Below, piece after piece: positions 7,047 to 13,528 of a stretch of 30,708 bases of DNA. How positions within the stretch are numbered: the stretch's first letter is position 1; each line of letters opens with the position of its first letter. Source of the DNA: Gaiellasilicea sp039914895 (GTDB taxonomy: Bacteria; Actinomycetota; Thermoleophilia; Gaiellales; Gaiellaceae). Location: NCBI GenBank assembly GCA_039914895.1, contig JBDSOJ010000161.1:1-30708 (forward strand). Reading direction: 5' to 3'. The position numbers were made by a program, and so were the translations under genes. A model generated the notes under the pieces. The model was not told the DNA's origin and did not search any database. It saw only the letters and a list, made by a program, of their open reading frames with translations.

Positions 7047-7586
7047 GTGGTTCCACCGCTCGTTGAGAAGGCGCTCGCGCTGGGCCGGGAGCTCGGATTC
7101 GAGCGCTCGTGCAGCGCGCAGACGGGACGGCTGCTCCAGGTGCTCGCGGGACAGCGGGGGCGGACCCGCGTCGCCGAGATCGGCAGCGGCTGCGGCGTCG
7201 GCTCGGCATGGCTGCTCTCGTCACTCGATCCCGGCGCGACCTTCCTCACCGTCGAGCCGGACGACGAGCGTGCCGCGGCGGTCGGCCGGCTGCTCGCGGA
7301 CGACGAGAACGCCCGCGTGCTCCGCGGGGGCTGGCTCGAGGTCCTCCCAGTCGAGGCTCCGTTCGACCTCCTCTTCGCAGACGGCGGCAAGGGTAAGGAA
7401 CACGCCGAGCTGGCCGGCCTGCTGGCTCCCGGAGGCACGATCGTGATGGACGACCTCACCCCGGGCCGCGAGATCGACGGGGATCCCGTCCGAGAGCTCT
7501 GGCTTCGCCACCCCCGAGTCACCGCCGTCGAGCTTCAGGTTTCCTCGCGCGAGGCCGTCATCGTCGGCACACTTCAGGTTCTGTAG
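7047..7586 (+). CDS. O-methyltransferase-like SAM-dependent methyltransferase
   Basis: Class I methyltransferase fold of 179 residues, resembling the cation-dependent O-methyltransferase (methyltransf_3) family but on the short side. The AdoMet motif I is VAEIGSGCGVGSAWL, the acidic residue after the second strand is in FLTVEPDDE, and FDLLFADGGKG plus TIVMDDLTPG correspond to the later catalytic and strand-4/5 parts. The substrate is unknown. The GTG at 7047 is chosen because it sits 6 bases after TAGTGT; an AGGA three bases before the GTG is too close for normal initiation. It diverges from the nicotinamidase gene with only 17 bases between the two starts, and is followed after 21 bases by the FtsH-like gene. 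Confidence 0.8.
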   Translation: MVPPLVEKALALGRELGFERSCSAQTGRLLQVLAGQRGRTRVAEIGSGCGVGSAWLLSSLDPGATFLTVEPDDERAAAVGRLLADDENARVLRGGWLEVLPVEAPFDLLFADGGKGKEHAELAGLLAPGGTIVMDDLTPGREIDGDPVRELWLRHPRVTAVELQVSSREAVIVGTLQVL

Positions 7587-7598
7587 GTTGCTGCCGAT

Positions 7599-7603
7599 AG
7601 GAG
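7599..7603 (+). promoter_or_regulatory. Ribosome binding site deciding the FtsH-like start
   Basis: AGGAG lies 4 bases before the ATG at 7608 and only 1 base before the alternative GTG at 7605, so the ATG is the better start. Confidence 0.6.
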
Positions 7604-7607
7604 CGTG

Positions 7608-9161
7608 ATGCCGGACGTGGGGAACTTCTTCGTTCAGGTTGGTAACTACGCGCTGACGTGGCTGCCGCTGATCTTCTTCAGCCTGATCATCTACCTGCTC
7701 TGGCGCACGCTCCAGTACATGCCGCGCGTCAAGCCGGCCAAGCTGGAGGCGAGCGCGAGCTCCTCGGTCTCGTGGAGCGACGTCGCCGGCGTCGAGGAGG
7801 CGAAGGCCGAGCTGCAGGAGGTCGTCGACTTCCTCCGCCACCCGAAGCGGTTCCAGCGCCTCGGCGCCCGTGTGCCGAAGGGCATCCTGCTCTACGGCCC
7901 TCCCGGCACCGGCAAGACGCTGCTCGCGAAGGCGGTCGCGAAGGAGTCGGGCGCGAAGTTCTACTCGCAGAGCGCCTCCGCCTTCGTCGAGATGTTCGCC
8001 GGCCTCGGCGCCTCCCGCATCCGCAAGCTGTTCGAAGAGGCACGCAAGAACGCGCCTGCGATCGTCTTCATCGACGAGCTCGACGCGGTCGGCACGGCGC
8101 GAGCGGGCGGCGGCTTCAACCGCGAGCACGATCAGACCCTGAACCAGCTGCTCGTCGAGCTCGACGGCTTCGACGAAAGCGCGCAGGTGATCGTCATGGG
8201 CGCCTCCAACCGACTCCAGGATCTCGACTCCGCCCTGCTCCGGCCCGGCCGCTTCGACCGGCAGGTGCTGGTCTCGCCGCCCGACCTGCTCGGACGCGAG
8301 GCGATCCTGCTGGTACACACGCGCGGCAAGCCGCTCGCGACCGAGGTCGACCTCTCCGTGGTCGCACGGCAGACGTCCGGGCTCACAGGCGCCGACCTCG
8401 CCAACCTCTGCAACGAGGCCGCCATCTTCGCCGGCCGCCAGGAGCGGACGACGATCCTGATGGAGGACTTCGACGGGGCGATGGAACGGGTGATCGCAGG
8501 CATGCAACAGCGGCGCGTCGTGACCGAGAAGGAGAAGCGGATCCTCGCCTACCACGAGGCCGGCCACGCGCTGATCGCCTACATGATGGGCGACCTGCTC
8601 CCGATCCAGAAGGTCACGATCGTGGCCCGCGGCGACGCGCTCGGGTACGCCTACTACCTGCCGATGGAGGAGCGTTACCTGCACACGAAGGAAGAGTTCA
8701 TCGACGTGATGAAGATCGCGCTCGGCGGGCGAGCGGCGGAGCAGGTCGTCTTCGGTCGCGTCACGAACGGCGCCTCCAACGACCTCGAGAAAGTGACCGA
8801 GATCGCCCGCTCTATGGTCTTCGAATACGGCATGTCCGACGCCTCCCCCTCGCGGACGATGCGCGCCGACAACTACGCGCTCTCGGAGGAGACGAAGCGG
8901 CTCCGCGACTCCGAGCAGGCCCTCCTCACCGACCACGCCTACGAAGAGGCGCAGCGCCTGCTGATCAAGCATCGCGTCTCGCTCGACCGGCTCGCGGTCC
9001 AGCTGCTCGAGCGCGAGACGCTCACCCGCGACGAGCTGCACGAGCTGCTCGGCACGATCGAGCCCGAGTCGCGGGCGTCCGAGACGGTCGGCACCGTGCG
9101 TGCTTTGCCGTCGCATGCTGAGCCTCCGCCTACGGCGGACGCGCAGAGCGCAAATCCCTGA
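7608..9161 (+). CDS. ftsH: FtsH-like membrane AAA+ zinc protease, short form
   Basis: Membrane-anchored ATP-dependent metalloprotease. The order is one N-terminal transmembrane helix (about residues 12-35), AAA+ module with Walker A GPPGTGKT, Walker B VFIDELDAVG and the second region of homology DSALLRPGRFDRQV, then the M41 protease with HEAGH (316-320) and the third zinc ligand Asp in SNDLEKVTEIA. All catalytic residues are intact. It is 517 residues against about 610-650 for canonical FtsH because the second transmembrane helix and the extracytoplasmic FtsH_ext domain are absent. It is therefore perhaps a paralogue beside a full-length FtsH elsewhere. The pore-loop aromatic is in the segment AFVEMFAGLG. 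A low-complexity tail follows the protease domain, encoded by hairpin-rich DNA. Confidence 0.88.
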   Translation: MPDVGNFFVQVGNYALTWLPLIFFSLIIYLLWRTLQYMPRVKPAKLEASASSSVSWSDVAGVEEAKAELQEVVDFLRHPKRFQRLGARVPKGILLYGPPGTGKTLLAKAVAKESGAKFYSQSASAFVEMFAGLGASRIRKLFEEARKNAPAIVFIDELDAVGTARAGGGFNREHDQTLNQLLVELDGFDESAQVIVMGASNRLQDLDSALLRPGRFDRQVLVSPPDLLGREAILLVHTRGKPLATEVDLSVVARQTSGLTGADLANLCNEAAIFAGRQERTTILMEDFDGAMERVIAGMQQRRVVTEKEKRILAYHEAGHALIAYMMGDLLPIQKVTIVARGDALGYAYYLPMEERYLHTKEEFIDVMKIALGGRAAEQVVFGRVTNGASNDLEKVTEIARSMVFEYGMSDASPSRTMRADNYALSEETKRLRDSEQALLTDHAYEEAQRLLIKHRVSLDRLAVQLLERETLTRDELHELLGTIEPESRASETVGTVRALPSHAEPPPTADAQSANP

Positions 9162-9164
9162 AGC

Positions 9165-9179
9165 GGCCGCTTTGCGGCC
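9165..9179 (+). terminator. GC hairpin after the FtsH-like gene
   Basis: GGCCGC, loop TTT, GCGGCC: a perfect 6-base stem starting 4 bases after the stop codon. There is no following U-tract, so it may be a weak terminator or an RNA-stabilising end. A second hairpin, TCCGCC-TAC-GGCGGA at 9125-9139, lies just before the stop. Confidence 0.35.
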
Positions 9180-9190
9180 CGCGCCCGCGG

Positions 9191-9196
9191 TAGCAT
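9191..9196 (+). promoter_or_regulatory. -10 element for leaderless epimerase mRNA
   Basis: TAGCAT followed by 7 bases and the GTG at 9204. No Shine-Dalgarno sequence is present and no convincing -35 is visible. Confidence 0.5.
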
Positions 9197-9203
9197 CGCC
9201 CTC

Positions 9204-9608
9204 GTGCGTCTGCTCGGCATCCATCATCTCGGTGTGGCGGTTCACGACCTGGACGAGGCCGTAAACACCTACGAGCGCCTCTTCGGCGCCGAGGTCGAGC
9301 ACCGGGCGCAGGTCGACGATCAGGGGGTCGAGGCGGCTGCGGTGCTGGTCGGCGCCGGCCGGGTCGAGCTGCTCGCGCCGCTCGGAGCCGAGACGCCCGT
9401 CGGCCGGTTCCTGGCGAACCGCGGGCCGGGAATGCACCACGTCGCCTACGAGGTCGAAGACGTGCGCACCGAGCTCGACCGGCTCGCTGCGGCAGGCGCC
9501 GAGCTGATCGACGCCGAGCCGCGCCGCGGCCTCTTCGGCCTTCAGGTCGCCTTCGTCCATCCCGACGCCCTCCACGGCGTCCTCACAGAGGTGGTGTCCG
9601 TTGACTGA
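9204..9608 (+). CDS. mce: Methylmalonyl-CoA epimerase (VOC/glyoxalase fold)
   Basis: Interconverts the (2S) and (2R) epimers of methylmalonyl-CoA in propionate, odd-chain and branched amino acid degradation. The 134 residues are the normal size. The pattern LGIHHLGVAVHDLDEAVNTY in pieces, then ETPVGRFLANRGPGMHHVAYEV and VAFVHPDALHGVLTEV, is that of the epimerase rather than of general VOC proteins. The metal ligands would be His of IHHLGV, His of GMHHVAY and Glu of VLTEV. The GTG start sits 7 bases after TAGCAT. No methylmalonyl-CoA mutase gene is in the window. The end overlaps the next small gene by 8 bases. Confidence 0.85.
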   Translation: MRLLGIHHLGVAVHDLDEAVNTYERLFGAEVEHRAQVDDQGVEAAAVLVGAGRVELLAPLGAETPVGRFLANRGPGMHHVAYEVEDVRTELDRLAAAGAELIDAEPRRGLFGLQVAFVHPDALHGVLTEVVSVD

Positions 9609-9828
9609 ACCCGATTCCGTTCGCGTCGAGCTGTGCTTCGACGGCGGCCAGATCATGGGCGCAACCGTGACGGTCAAGGGCGCCGACGAGCTCGAGCGAG
9701 CTCTCGCGACCGAGCAGAGCGGCTCGCTGATGCTCGACGCGAGCGACGGCCGCTACACGATCGTGCTCGGTCGCCTCGTCTACATGAAGCGCTACGCACG
9801 CGGGTCGCGCGTGGGTTTCGGGATCTAG
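9601..9828 (+). CDS. Hypothetical 75-residue protein
   Basis: Small acidic protein that I cannot place with confidence. It consists of two short beta-strand-like pairs around a helix (KGADELERALATEQ), then SLMLDASDGRYTIVLGRLVYMKRYARG. The layout of a strand, a helix and a closing valine-rich strand before VYMKRY recalls the small actinobacterial DUF3107 type, but the match is weak. The TTG at 9601 overlaps the epimerase stop by 8 bases; no better start codon is available without losing the first strand. It lies 17 bases before the sigma factor gene, so the two may be co-transcribed. Confidence 0.6.
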   Translation: MTEPDSVRVELCFDGGQIMGATVTVKGADELERALATEQSGSLMLDASDGRYTIVLGRLVYMKRYARGSRVGFGI

Positions 9829-9845
9829 GGGCACCTCTTCTTCCG

Positions 9846-10421
9846 GTGACCGAAACGCAACAGAGAAGCCCGTCGGCGGCCGAGATCCGGGAGCTCGTCG
9901 AGCGCGGGCAGCAGGGCGACCGCAGTGCGCTCGAGGAGCTGTACCTGCTCCATTTCGACCGGATCTACAGCTACCTGTACATGACTGTCGGCAACCGGCA
10001 CGACGCCGAGGATCTGACCACGCAGACCTTCATGCGGATGCTCGAGTCGATCGGGAAGTTTCGCTTCCAGTCGGCACCCTTCTCCGCCTGGCTCTTCCGG
10101 ATCGCCCACAACCTCTCGATGGATCACTTCCGCGCGAACCGGCGCTGGCAGCCCGAGGAGGACGTCCCGGAGCCGCACGACTCAGCGGAGCGCTCGGCCG
10201 AGGACGAGGCGTTCCAGTCGATCGGACGCCAGTCGATGCTGGAGCTGATCGACTCGCTCTCACAGGAGCAGCAGCAGGTCTTGACGCTCAAGTTCGTCTT
10301 CAACTTCTCAAACGCCGCAGCGGCGACGATCCTTGGCAAGACCGAGGGCGCGGTCAAGTCGCTGCAGCATCGGGCGCTCGTCTCGCTGCAGAAGCAGCTC
10401 TCGTCGGACGACAAGATCTGA
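9846..10421 (+). CDS. ECF-type RNA polymerase sigma factor
   Basis: A 191-residue sigma-70 family protein with only regions 2 and 4, as in extracytoplasmic-function sigma factors. Region 2 has LYLLHFDRIYSYLYMTVGN, the core-binding DAEDLTTQTFMRML and FSAWLFRIAHNLSMDHFR. Region 4 has LSQEQQQVLTLKFVFNFSNAAAATILGKTEGAVKSLQHRAL in pieces, the helix-turn-helix for the -35. I start at GTG 9846 (VTETQQ); the frame is open upstream inside the 75-residue gene. No anti-sigma factor gene is adjacent, which is unusual, and the next gene, 3 bases on, is a YchF-like GTPase. The regulon is unknown. Confidence 0.85.
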   Translation: MTETQQRSPSAAEIRELVERGQQGDRSALEELYLLHFDRIYSYLYMTVGNRHDAEDLTTQTFMRMLESIGKFRFQSAPFSAWLFRIAHNLSMDHFRANRRWQPEEDVPEPHDSAERSAEDEAFQSIGRQSMLELIDSLSQEQQQVLTLKFVFNFSNAAAATILGKTEGAVKSLQHRALVSLQKQLSSDDKI

Positions 10422-10424
10422 AGC

Positions 10425-11345
10425 ATGAGCCTCGAGGTCGGTATCGTCGGGCTGCCTGGGGCAGGAAAGACAACGCTGTTCACGGCGCTGACGAAGACCG
10501 GCGGTGCCGGCTTCGGCAAGGAGAACGTGGGCATGGCGTCGATCGCGGACGACCGGCTCGAGCAGCTCGCGGCACTCGTCGGCGCGCGAAAGATCACGCC
10601 TGCGACGATCCGGGTCGTCGACGTGCCCGGGACGGGGCCGGCGCTGCTCGGCGGGCTCCGCCAGATGGACGCGATCCTCGCGGTCGCGGATGGGTTCTCC
10701 GCCGGCGCCGATCCTGCGGGCGACCTGGAGACGCTCGAGCTGGAGCTGCTCGTCGCCGACCGCGACCACGTCGAGCGGCGGCTCGAACGCGTCGAGAAAC
10801 AGGCGAAGTCGGGTGATGCGTCGCTGCGAAAGGAGGTGGAGCAGCTGCGTGCGCTGCTCGCGCACCTGGATGCCGGGCACACGCTGCGCGACTACGCCGG
10901 TGAGCTACCCGCCGAGCTCGAGCCGCTGACGACGAAGCCGCTGCTCGCGGTCGAGAACGGGTCGGACGGGATCGACCTGCAGCTGGAGGCCGAGCTCGCC
11001 GAGATGTCCGAGGCCGAGGCGGCGGAGTACCGCGACGGACCCTCCGCTCTCGACGAGGTCGTGCGACGACTGCGCGACGCGCTCCACCTGATCACGTTCT
11101 TCACCGCAGGCGACAAGGAGACGCGTGCATGGACGCTGCGCCGCGGTCAGACAGCGCTCGAGGCTGCGGCGTCGATCCACTCCGACATCGCGCGCGGCTT
11201 CATCCGCTGCGAGACGATCTCGACCGAGGACCTGCTCGCGGCCGGCTCGCACGCCGAGGCGTCGAAGCGGGGGACGCAGCGGCTGGAAGGGAAGACCTAC
11301 GAGGTTCGAGACGGGGACGTCCTGAACATTCGCTTCAACATCTAG
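10425..11345 (+). CDS. Divergent YchF/DUF933-like GTPase
   Basis: The 306-residue protein ends with an obvious YchF C terminus (LITFFTAGDKETRAWTLRRG, then GFIRCETISTEDLLAAGS and a final RDGDVLNIRFNI). This is the TGS-domain region that in YchF contacts the ribosome. The N-terminal P-loop is GLPGAGKTT rather than GLPNVGKST. The diagnostic NYPFCTI switch segment is missing, the G3 motif is a bare DVPG, and no NxxE or NKxD base-recognition motif is visible (the region reads KPLLAVENGSD). It is about 55 residues shorter than canonical YchF. It may be a paralogue with altered nucleotide specificity or a degraded ATPase. The stop shares CTAG with the convergent esterase gene. Confidence 0.75.
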   Translation: MSLEVGIVGLPGAGKTTLFTALTKTGGAGFGKENVGMASIADDRLEQLAALVGARKITPATIRVVDVPGTGPALLGGLRQMDAILAVADGFSAGADPAGDLETLELELLVADRDHVERRLERVEKQAKSGDASLRKEVEQLRALLAHLDAGHTLRDYAGELPAELEPLTTKPLLAVENGSDGIDLQLEAELAEMSEAEAAEYRDGPSALDEVVRRLRDALHLITFFTAGDKETRAWTLRRGQTALEAAASIHSDIARGFIRCETISTEDLLAAGSHAEASKRGTQRLEGKTYEVRDGDVLNIRFNI

Positions 11346-12301
11346 CGGAGGCGGTCGGCGAGGTAGCGCAGCCCGATCGGGTAGCGGTACTCGATCGCGA
11401 GGTGCGTCGCGTCGAAGAGCTCGACGTGGAGGTCGCGGACGGGGAGTTCGCTCAACTCGCGGCGCAGCCAGGCGGCGGTAAGGTCGAGGTACCACTCGTC
11501 GCGCGTGCCGACGTCGACGTAGATCGCGCGCATGCCGCGGAGCGCGTCGGCGTGGCGGGGAACCAGCGCCGGGTAGTCCCACTCGAGCCAGCGGTCCCAG
11601 AGCTCCGGGATCACCTGCGCGGTGGCGATGTCGTAGGGCAGGCGGATCGTGCCGTCGTCGTCCGCCGAGTACGCGGCGGCGAAGCCCCACTGGAGCAGGA
11701 TGTGGACGTCGTGCGCGTGCGCGAGCGGCGCCGGGCCAGTGCGAAGCTCGTCGAGGAAGCGGTCGATCGAACCGTCGTACGCGTCGCGGAGCCGGCGCGC
11801 CGCAAGGCGGAAGAATGGCCTGATCGAGACCTCGAACAGACCGCCGCCGGCGTGGCTCGCGAACGCCTGGAAGAGGTCGGGACGGAGCATCGCCGTGATC
11901 GCGGCCCCGTAGCCTCCGCTCGACTTGCCTGCCACGCCGCGGAGTCCGTTCGAGTCGTAGCGCTCGTCGACGAACGGGACGATCTCGTCGCAAAAGTAGG
12001 TGTGGTAGCGGCCGCTCCCGTTCGAGTCGACGAACTGCGAGCCGCCGACGGACGTCCACGCGTCGACGAAAACGACGCGGGCATCGACGTCGGCGTCGTC
12101 AAGCAACTCGAGGAAGGTCGGCCGGAATGCATTGCGGTTGCGCCACATGTCGAGCTGGCCGGTGAAGCCCTGGAGCACGTATACGGTCGGGCCGCCGGCG
12201 TAGGACGGAGGCGTGTAGACCCAGAGCGGGCGCTCGTACGGGTCGCCGAGCGGGTTTCCGCGCAGGGCCTCGCTCACGATCACGTGCTCGTCGAGGGACA
12301 C
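11342..12301 (-). CDS. Alpha/beta-hydrolase esterase (esterase D / enterochelin esterase type)
   Basis: Serine hydrolase of the PF00756-type esterase family, about 319 residues. The nucleophile is S127 in GKSSGGYGA (GxSxG). The acid is probably the Asp of YVDVGTRDEWYL and the base the His of DATHLAIEYRY, in the correct order. The opening SEALRGNPLGDPYERPLWVYTPPSY is typical. There is no signal peptide. Two starts are possible: GTG at 12301, which overlaps the HTH-like gene by 22 bases, and GTG at 12283, which overlaps its stop as GTGA. I prefer the longer form slightly because it keeps the strand before SEAL. Either way translation appears coupled to the upstream HTH-like gene. The substrate is unknown. 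Confidence 0.8.
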   Translation of the reverse strand: MSLDEHVIVSEALRGNPLGDPYERPLWVYTPPSYAGGPTVYVLQGFTGQLDMWRNRNAFRPTFLELLDDADVDARVVFVDAWTSVGGSQFVDSNGSGRYHTYFCDEIVPFVDERYDSNGLRGVAGKSSGGYGAAITAMLRPDLFQAFASHAGGGLFEVSIRPFFRLAARRLRDAYDGSIDRFLDELRTGPAPLAHAHDVHILLQWGFAAAYSADDDGTIRLPYDIATAQVIPELWDRWLEWDYPALVPRHADALRGMRAIYVDVGTRDEWYLDLTAAWLRRELSELPVRDLHVELFDATHLAIEYRYPIGLRYLADRLR

Positions 12302-12573
12302 TCGAGGAATACTCCCTGAGCGCGCATCGCGGCGACGAACTCGGCGTGGTACTCGTCGATCGTGGGCGGCTTCGGCGAGCGTCGCCGGGAGGCGGGGTCG
12401 ATCTCGAGATGCCGGCGCCGCACGCCCCCGGCAGTCAGCTCGAGGTCGCGTGCGAGCTCGGCCCACGTGCACCCGTTCAGGCGCGCCTGGGCGACGAGCT
12501 CGGTTTCGAGCGACTCCAGAACCGCCCGCGCAGCCACCACTTTTCGCAGCCCCGCGCGCAGCCATTCGGACAT
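12280..12573 (-). CDS. Small helix-turn-helix-like protein
   Basis: A 97-residue protein with a helical N terminus (MSEWLRAGLRKVVAARAVLE), a segment resembling a helix-turn-helix (GCTWAELARDLELTAGGVRRRH) and a second helical part (IDEYHAEFVAAMRAQGV). The middle looks like the sigma-region-4 or MarR-like HTH found in small actinobacterial regulators. I cannot name a family. The ATG at 12573 is supported by GAGGA 7 bases before it, a canonical ribosome binding site that is rare in this window. The frame is open further left but without coding character. Its tight overlap with the esterase gene suggests it either regulates or works with that enzyme. Confidence 0.6.
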   Translation of the reverse strand: MSEWLRAGLRKVVAARAVLESLETELVAQARLNGCTWAELARDLELTAGGVRRRHLEIDPASRRRSPKPPTIDEYHAEFVAAMRAQGVFLECPSTST

Positions 12574-12580
12574 CGCACCA

Positions 12581-12585
12581 TCCTC
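12581..12585 (-). promoter_or_regulatory. Ribosome binding site of the HTH-like gene
   Basis: GAGGA on the minus strand, 7 bases before the ATG at 12573. It decides this start over longer alternatives. A TACTTT further upstream (12610-12615) could be its -10. Confidence 0.45.
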
Positions 12586-12661
12586 GCGCTCCGAGCTCAA
12601 CCGCGAAAGTACTTCTTCCGGACGCGCCTGCGAAGGCGGTAGCCGGCGCGTGACGCCGATC

Positions 12662-12680
12662 ACCAGGGACAGTCCCTGGT
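12662..12680. repeat. Perfect palindrome between genes, REP-like or terminator
   Basis: ACCAGGGAC, one central A, GTCCCTGGT: 9-base arms that can fold with an 8-base stem and CAG loop. It lies 14 bases past the stop of the minus-strand EamA transporter gene, in the longest intergenic stretch of the window (12574-12694). There is no U-tract. GGGACWGTCCC palindromes recall REP elements; copy number elsewhere is unknown. Confidence 0.5.
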
Positions 12681-12694
12681 TCTTCGGCTCACGC

Positions 12695-13528
12695 TCAGCC
12701 TGCGGTGATCAGGGCAGCGCCGACGAGGGCGCCCGCGACGCCGAGCCGTTGTGCTCGGGCGATCCGCTCGTGCAACAGCAGCGCCGCCAGCGCGACCGTA
12801 ACGACCGGGTAGAGCGAGGAGAGCACGGAGACGACACTGAGGAACCCGCGCGTCGAGGCGAGCCCGAAGAGGACGTTCGCGCCGACGTCGCAGAGCCCGA
12901 CGAAGAGGAGCGGCAACAGGTGCGCCCTGCCCGGCCGCAACGAGACGCCGACGACCACCGCGATCGCAACAGCGAGCACCGACGAGACACCTCGCGCGGA
13001 CGCGACGGCCCACGGCACGCTCTCCTCCGCCGCCCGGTCGAGAAAGACGAAGTACAGACCGAACCCGAGCGCAGCGACGAGGGCGAGCCCCACGCCTGCC
13101 GCACGCCCGCCGCCGCGTTCGACCGGCTCGCGCGAGGCGAGCGCGACACCGGCGAGCGCGAGCGCGATGCCCGCCACCTGGAGCACACCCGGCCTCTCTC
13201 CCGAGACGACGCCGACCGTGAACGGAATCGCCGCGGAGACCGCCGACACGGGCGCCACGATCCCCATCGCGCCGACGGCCATCCCGCGGTAGAGCGCGGC
13301 GAGGCCGAAACAGCCCCCGACGCCGGCCGCCGCCGCGAGCGCCATCGTCGTCCAACCGGGGAAGCCGTCGCCCGAGAGCCCGAGCCAGACGACTACGGCG
13401 CCGAACCCCACCGCCTGCGAGATCGCGAGCACAGCGAGCACGTGCAGCGTCCGCGACTTCAGCCCGCCGAGAAAGTCACCGAGCCCCCACGAGAGGCTCG
13501 CGCCGAGCGCCAGTGCGATGGCGGTCAC
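12695..13528 (-). CDS. EamA/DMT family transporter
   Basis: Integral membrane protein of 277 residues with about ten hydrophobic helices, the size and layout of drug/metabolite transporters made of two EamA repeats. The first repeat starts LGASLSWGLGDFLGG and the second GLALVAALGFGLYFVFLDRAA; both end with a helix followed by a short basic turn (LLLHERIARAQ at the second). The substrate cannot be predicted. The GTG at 13528 overlaps the stop of the HD nuclease gene (GTGA), so it is the second gene of that operon. There is no functional link that I can recognise between the two products. Confidence 0.85.
   Translation of the reverse strand: MTAIALALGASLSWGLGDFLGGLKSRTLHVLAVLAISQAVGFGAVVVWLGLSGDGFPGWTTMALAAAAGVGGCFGLAALYRGMAVGAMGIVAPVSAVSAAIPFTVGVVSGERPGVLQVAGIALALAGVALASREPVERGGGRAAGVGLALVAALGFGLYFVFLDRAAEESVPWAVASARGVSSVLAVAIAVVVGVSLRPGRAHLLPLLFVGLCDVGANVLFGLASTRGFLSVVSVLSSLYPVVTVALAALLLHERIARAQRLGVAGALVGAALITAG

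Noticed and set aside
7533..7640. TTCAGGTT occurring three times in about 100 bases around the methyltransferase/ftsH junction
   Set aside because: All copies are explained by codons for Leu/Val-Gln-Val in coding sequence and the spacing is irregular.
9161..9172. AAGCGGCCGCTT palindrome as a regulator binding site
   Set aside because: It overlaps a better 6-base-stem hairpin just after a stop codon, and similar GC palindromes are expected by chance in such DNA.
7221..9677. Very long open frame on the minus strand opposite the ftsH-like and epimerase genes (818 codons)
   Set aside because: It is rich in Arg, Glu, Asp, Val and Leu repeats with no domain signal and simply mirrors GC-rich codon usage of the genuine plus-strand genes, whose proteins carry complete motifs.
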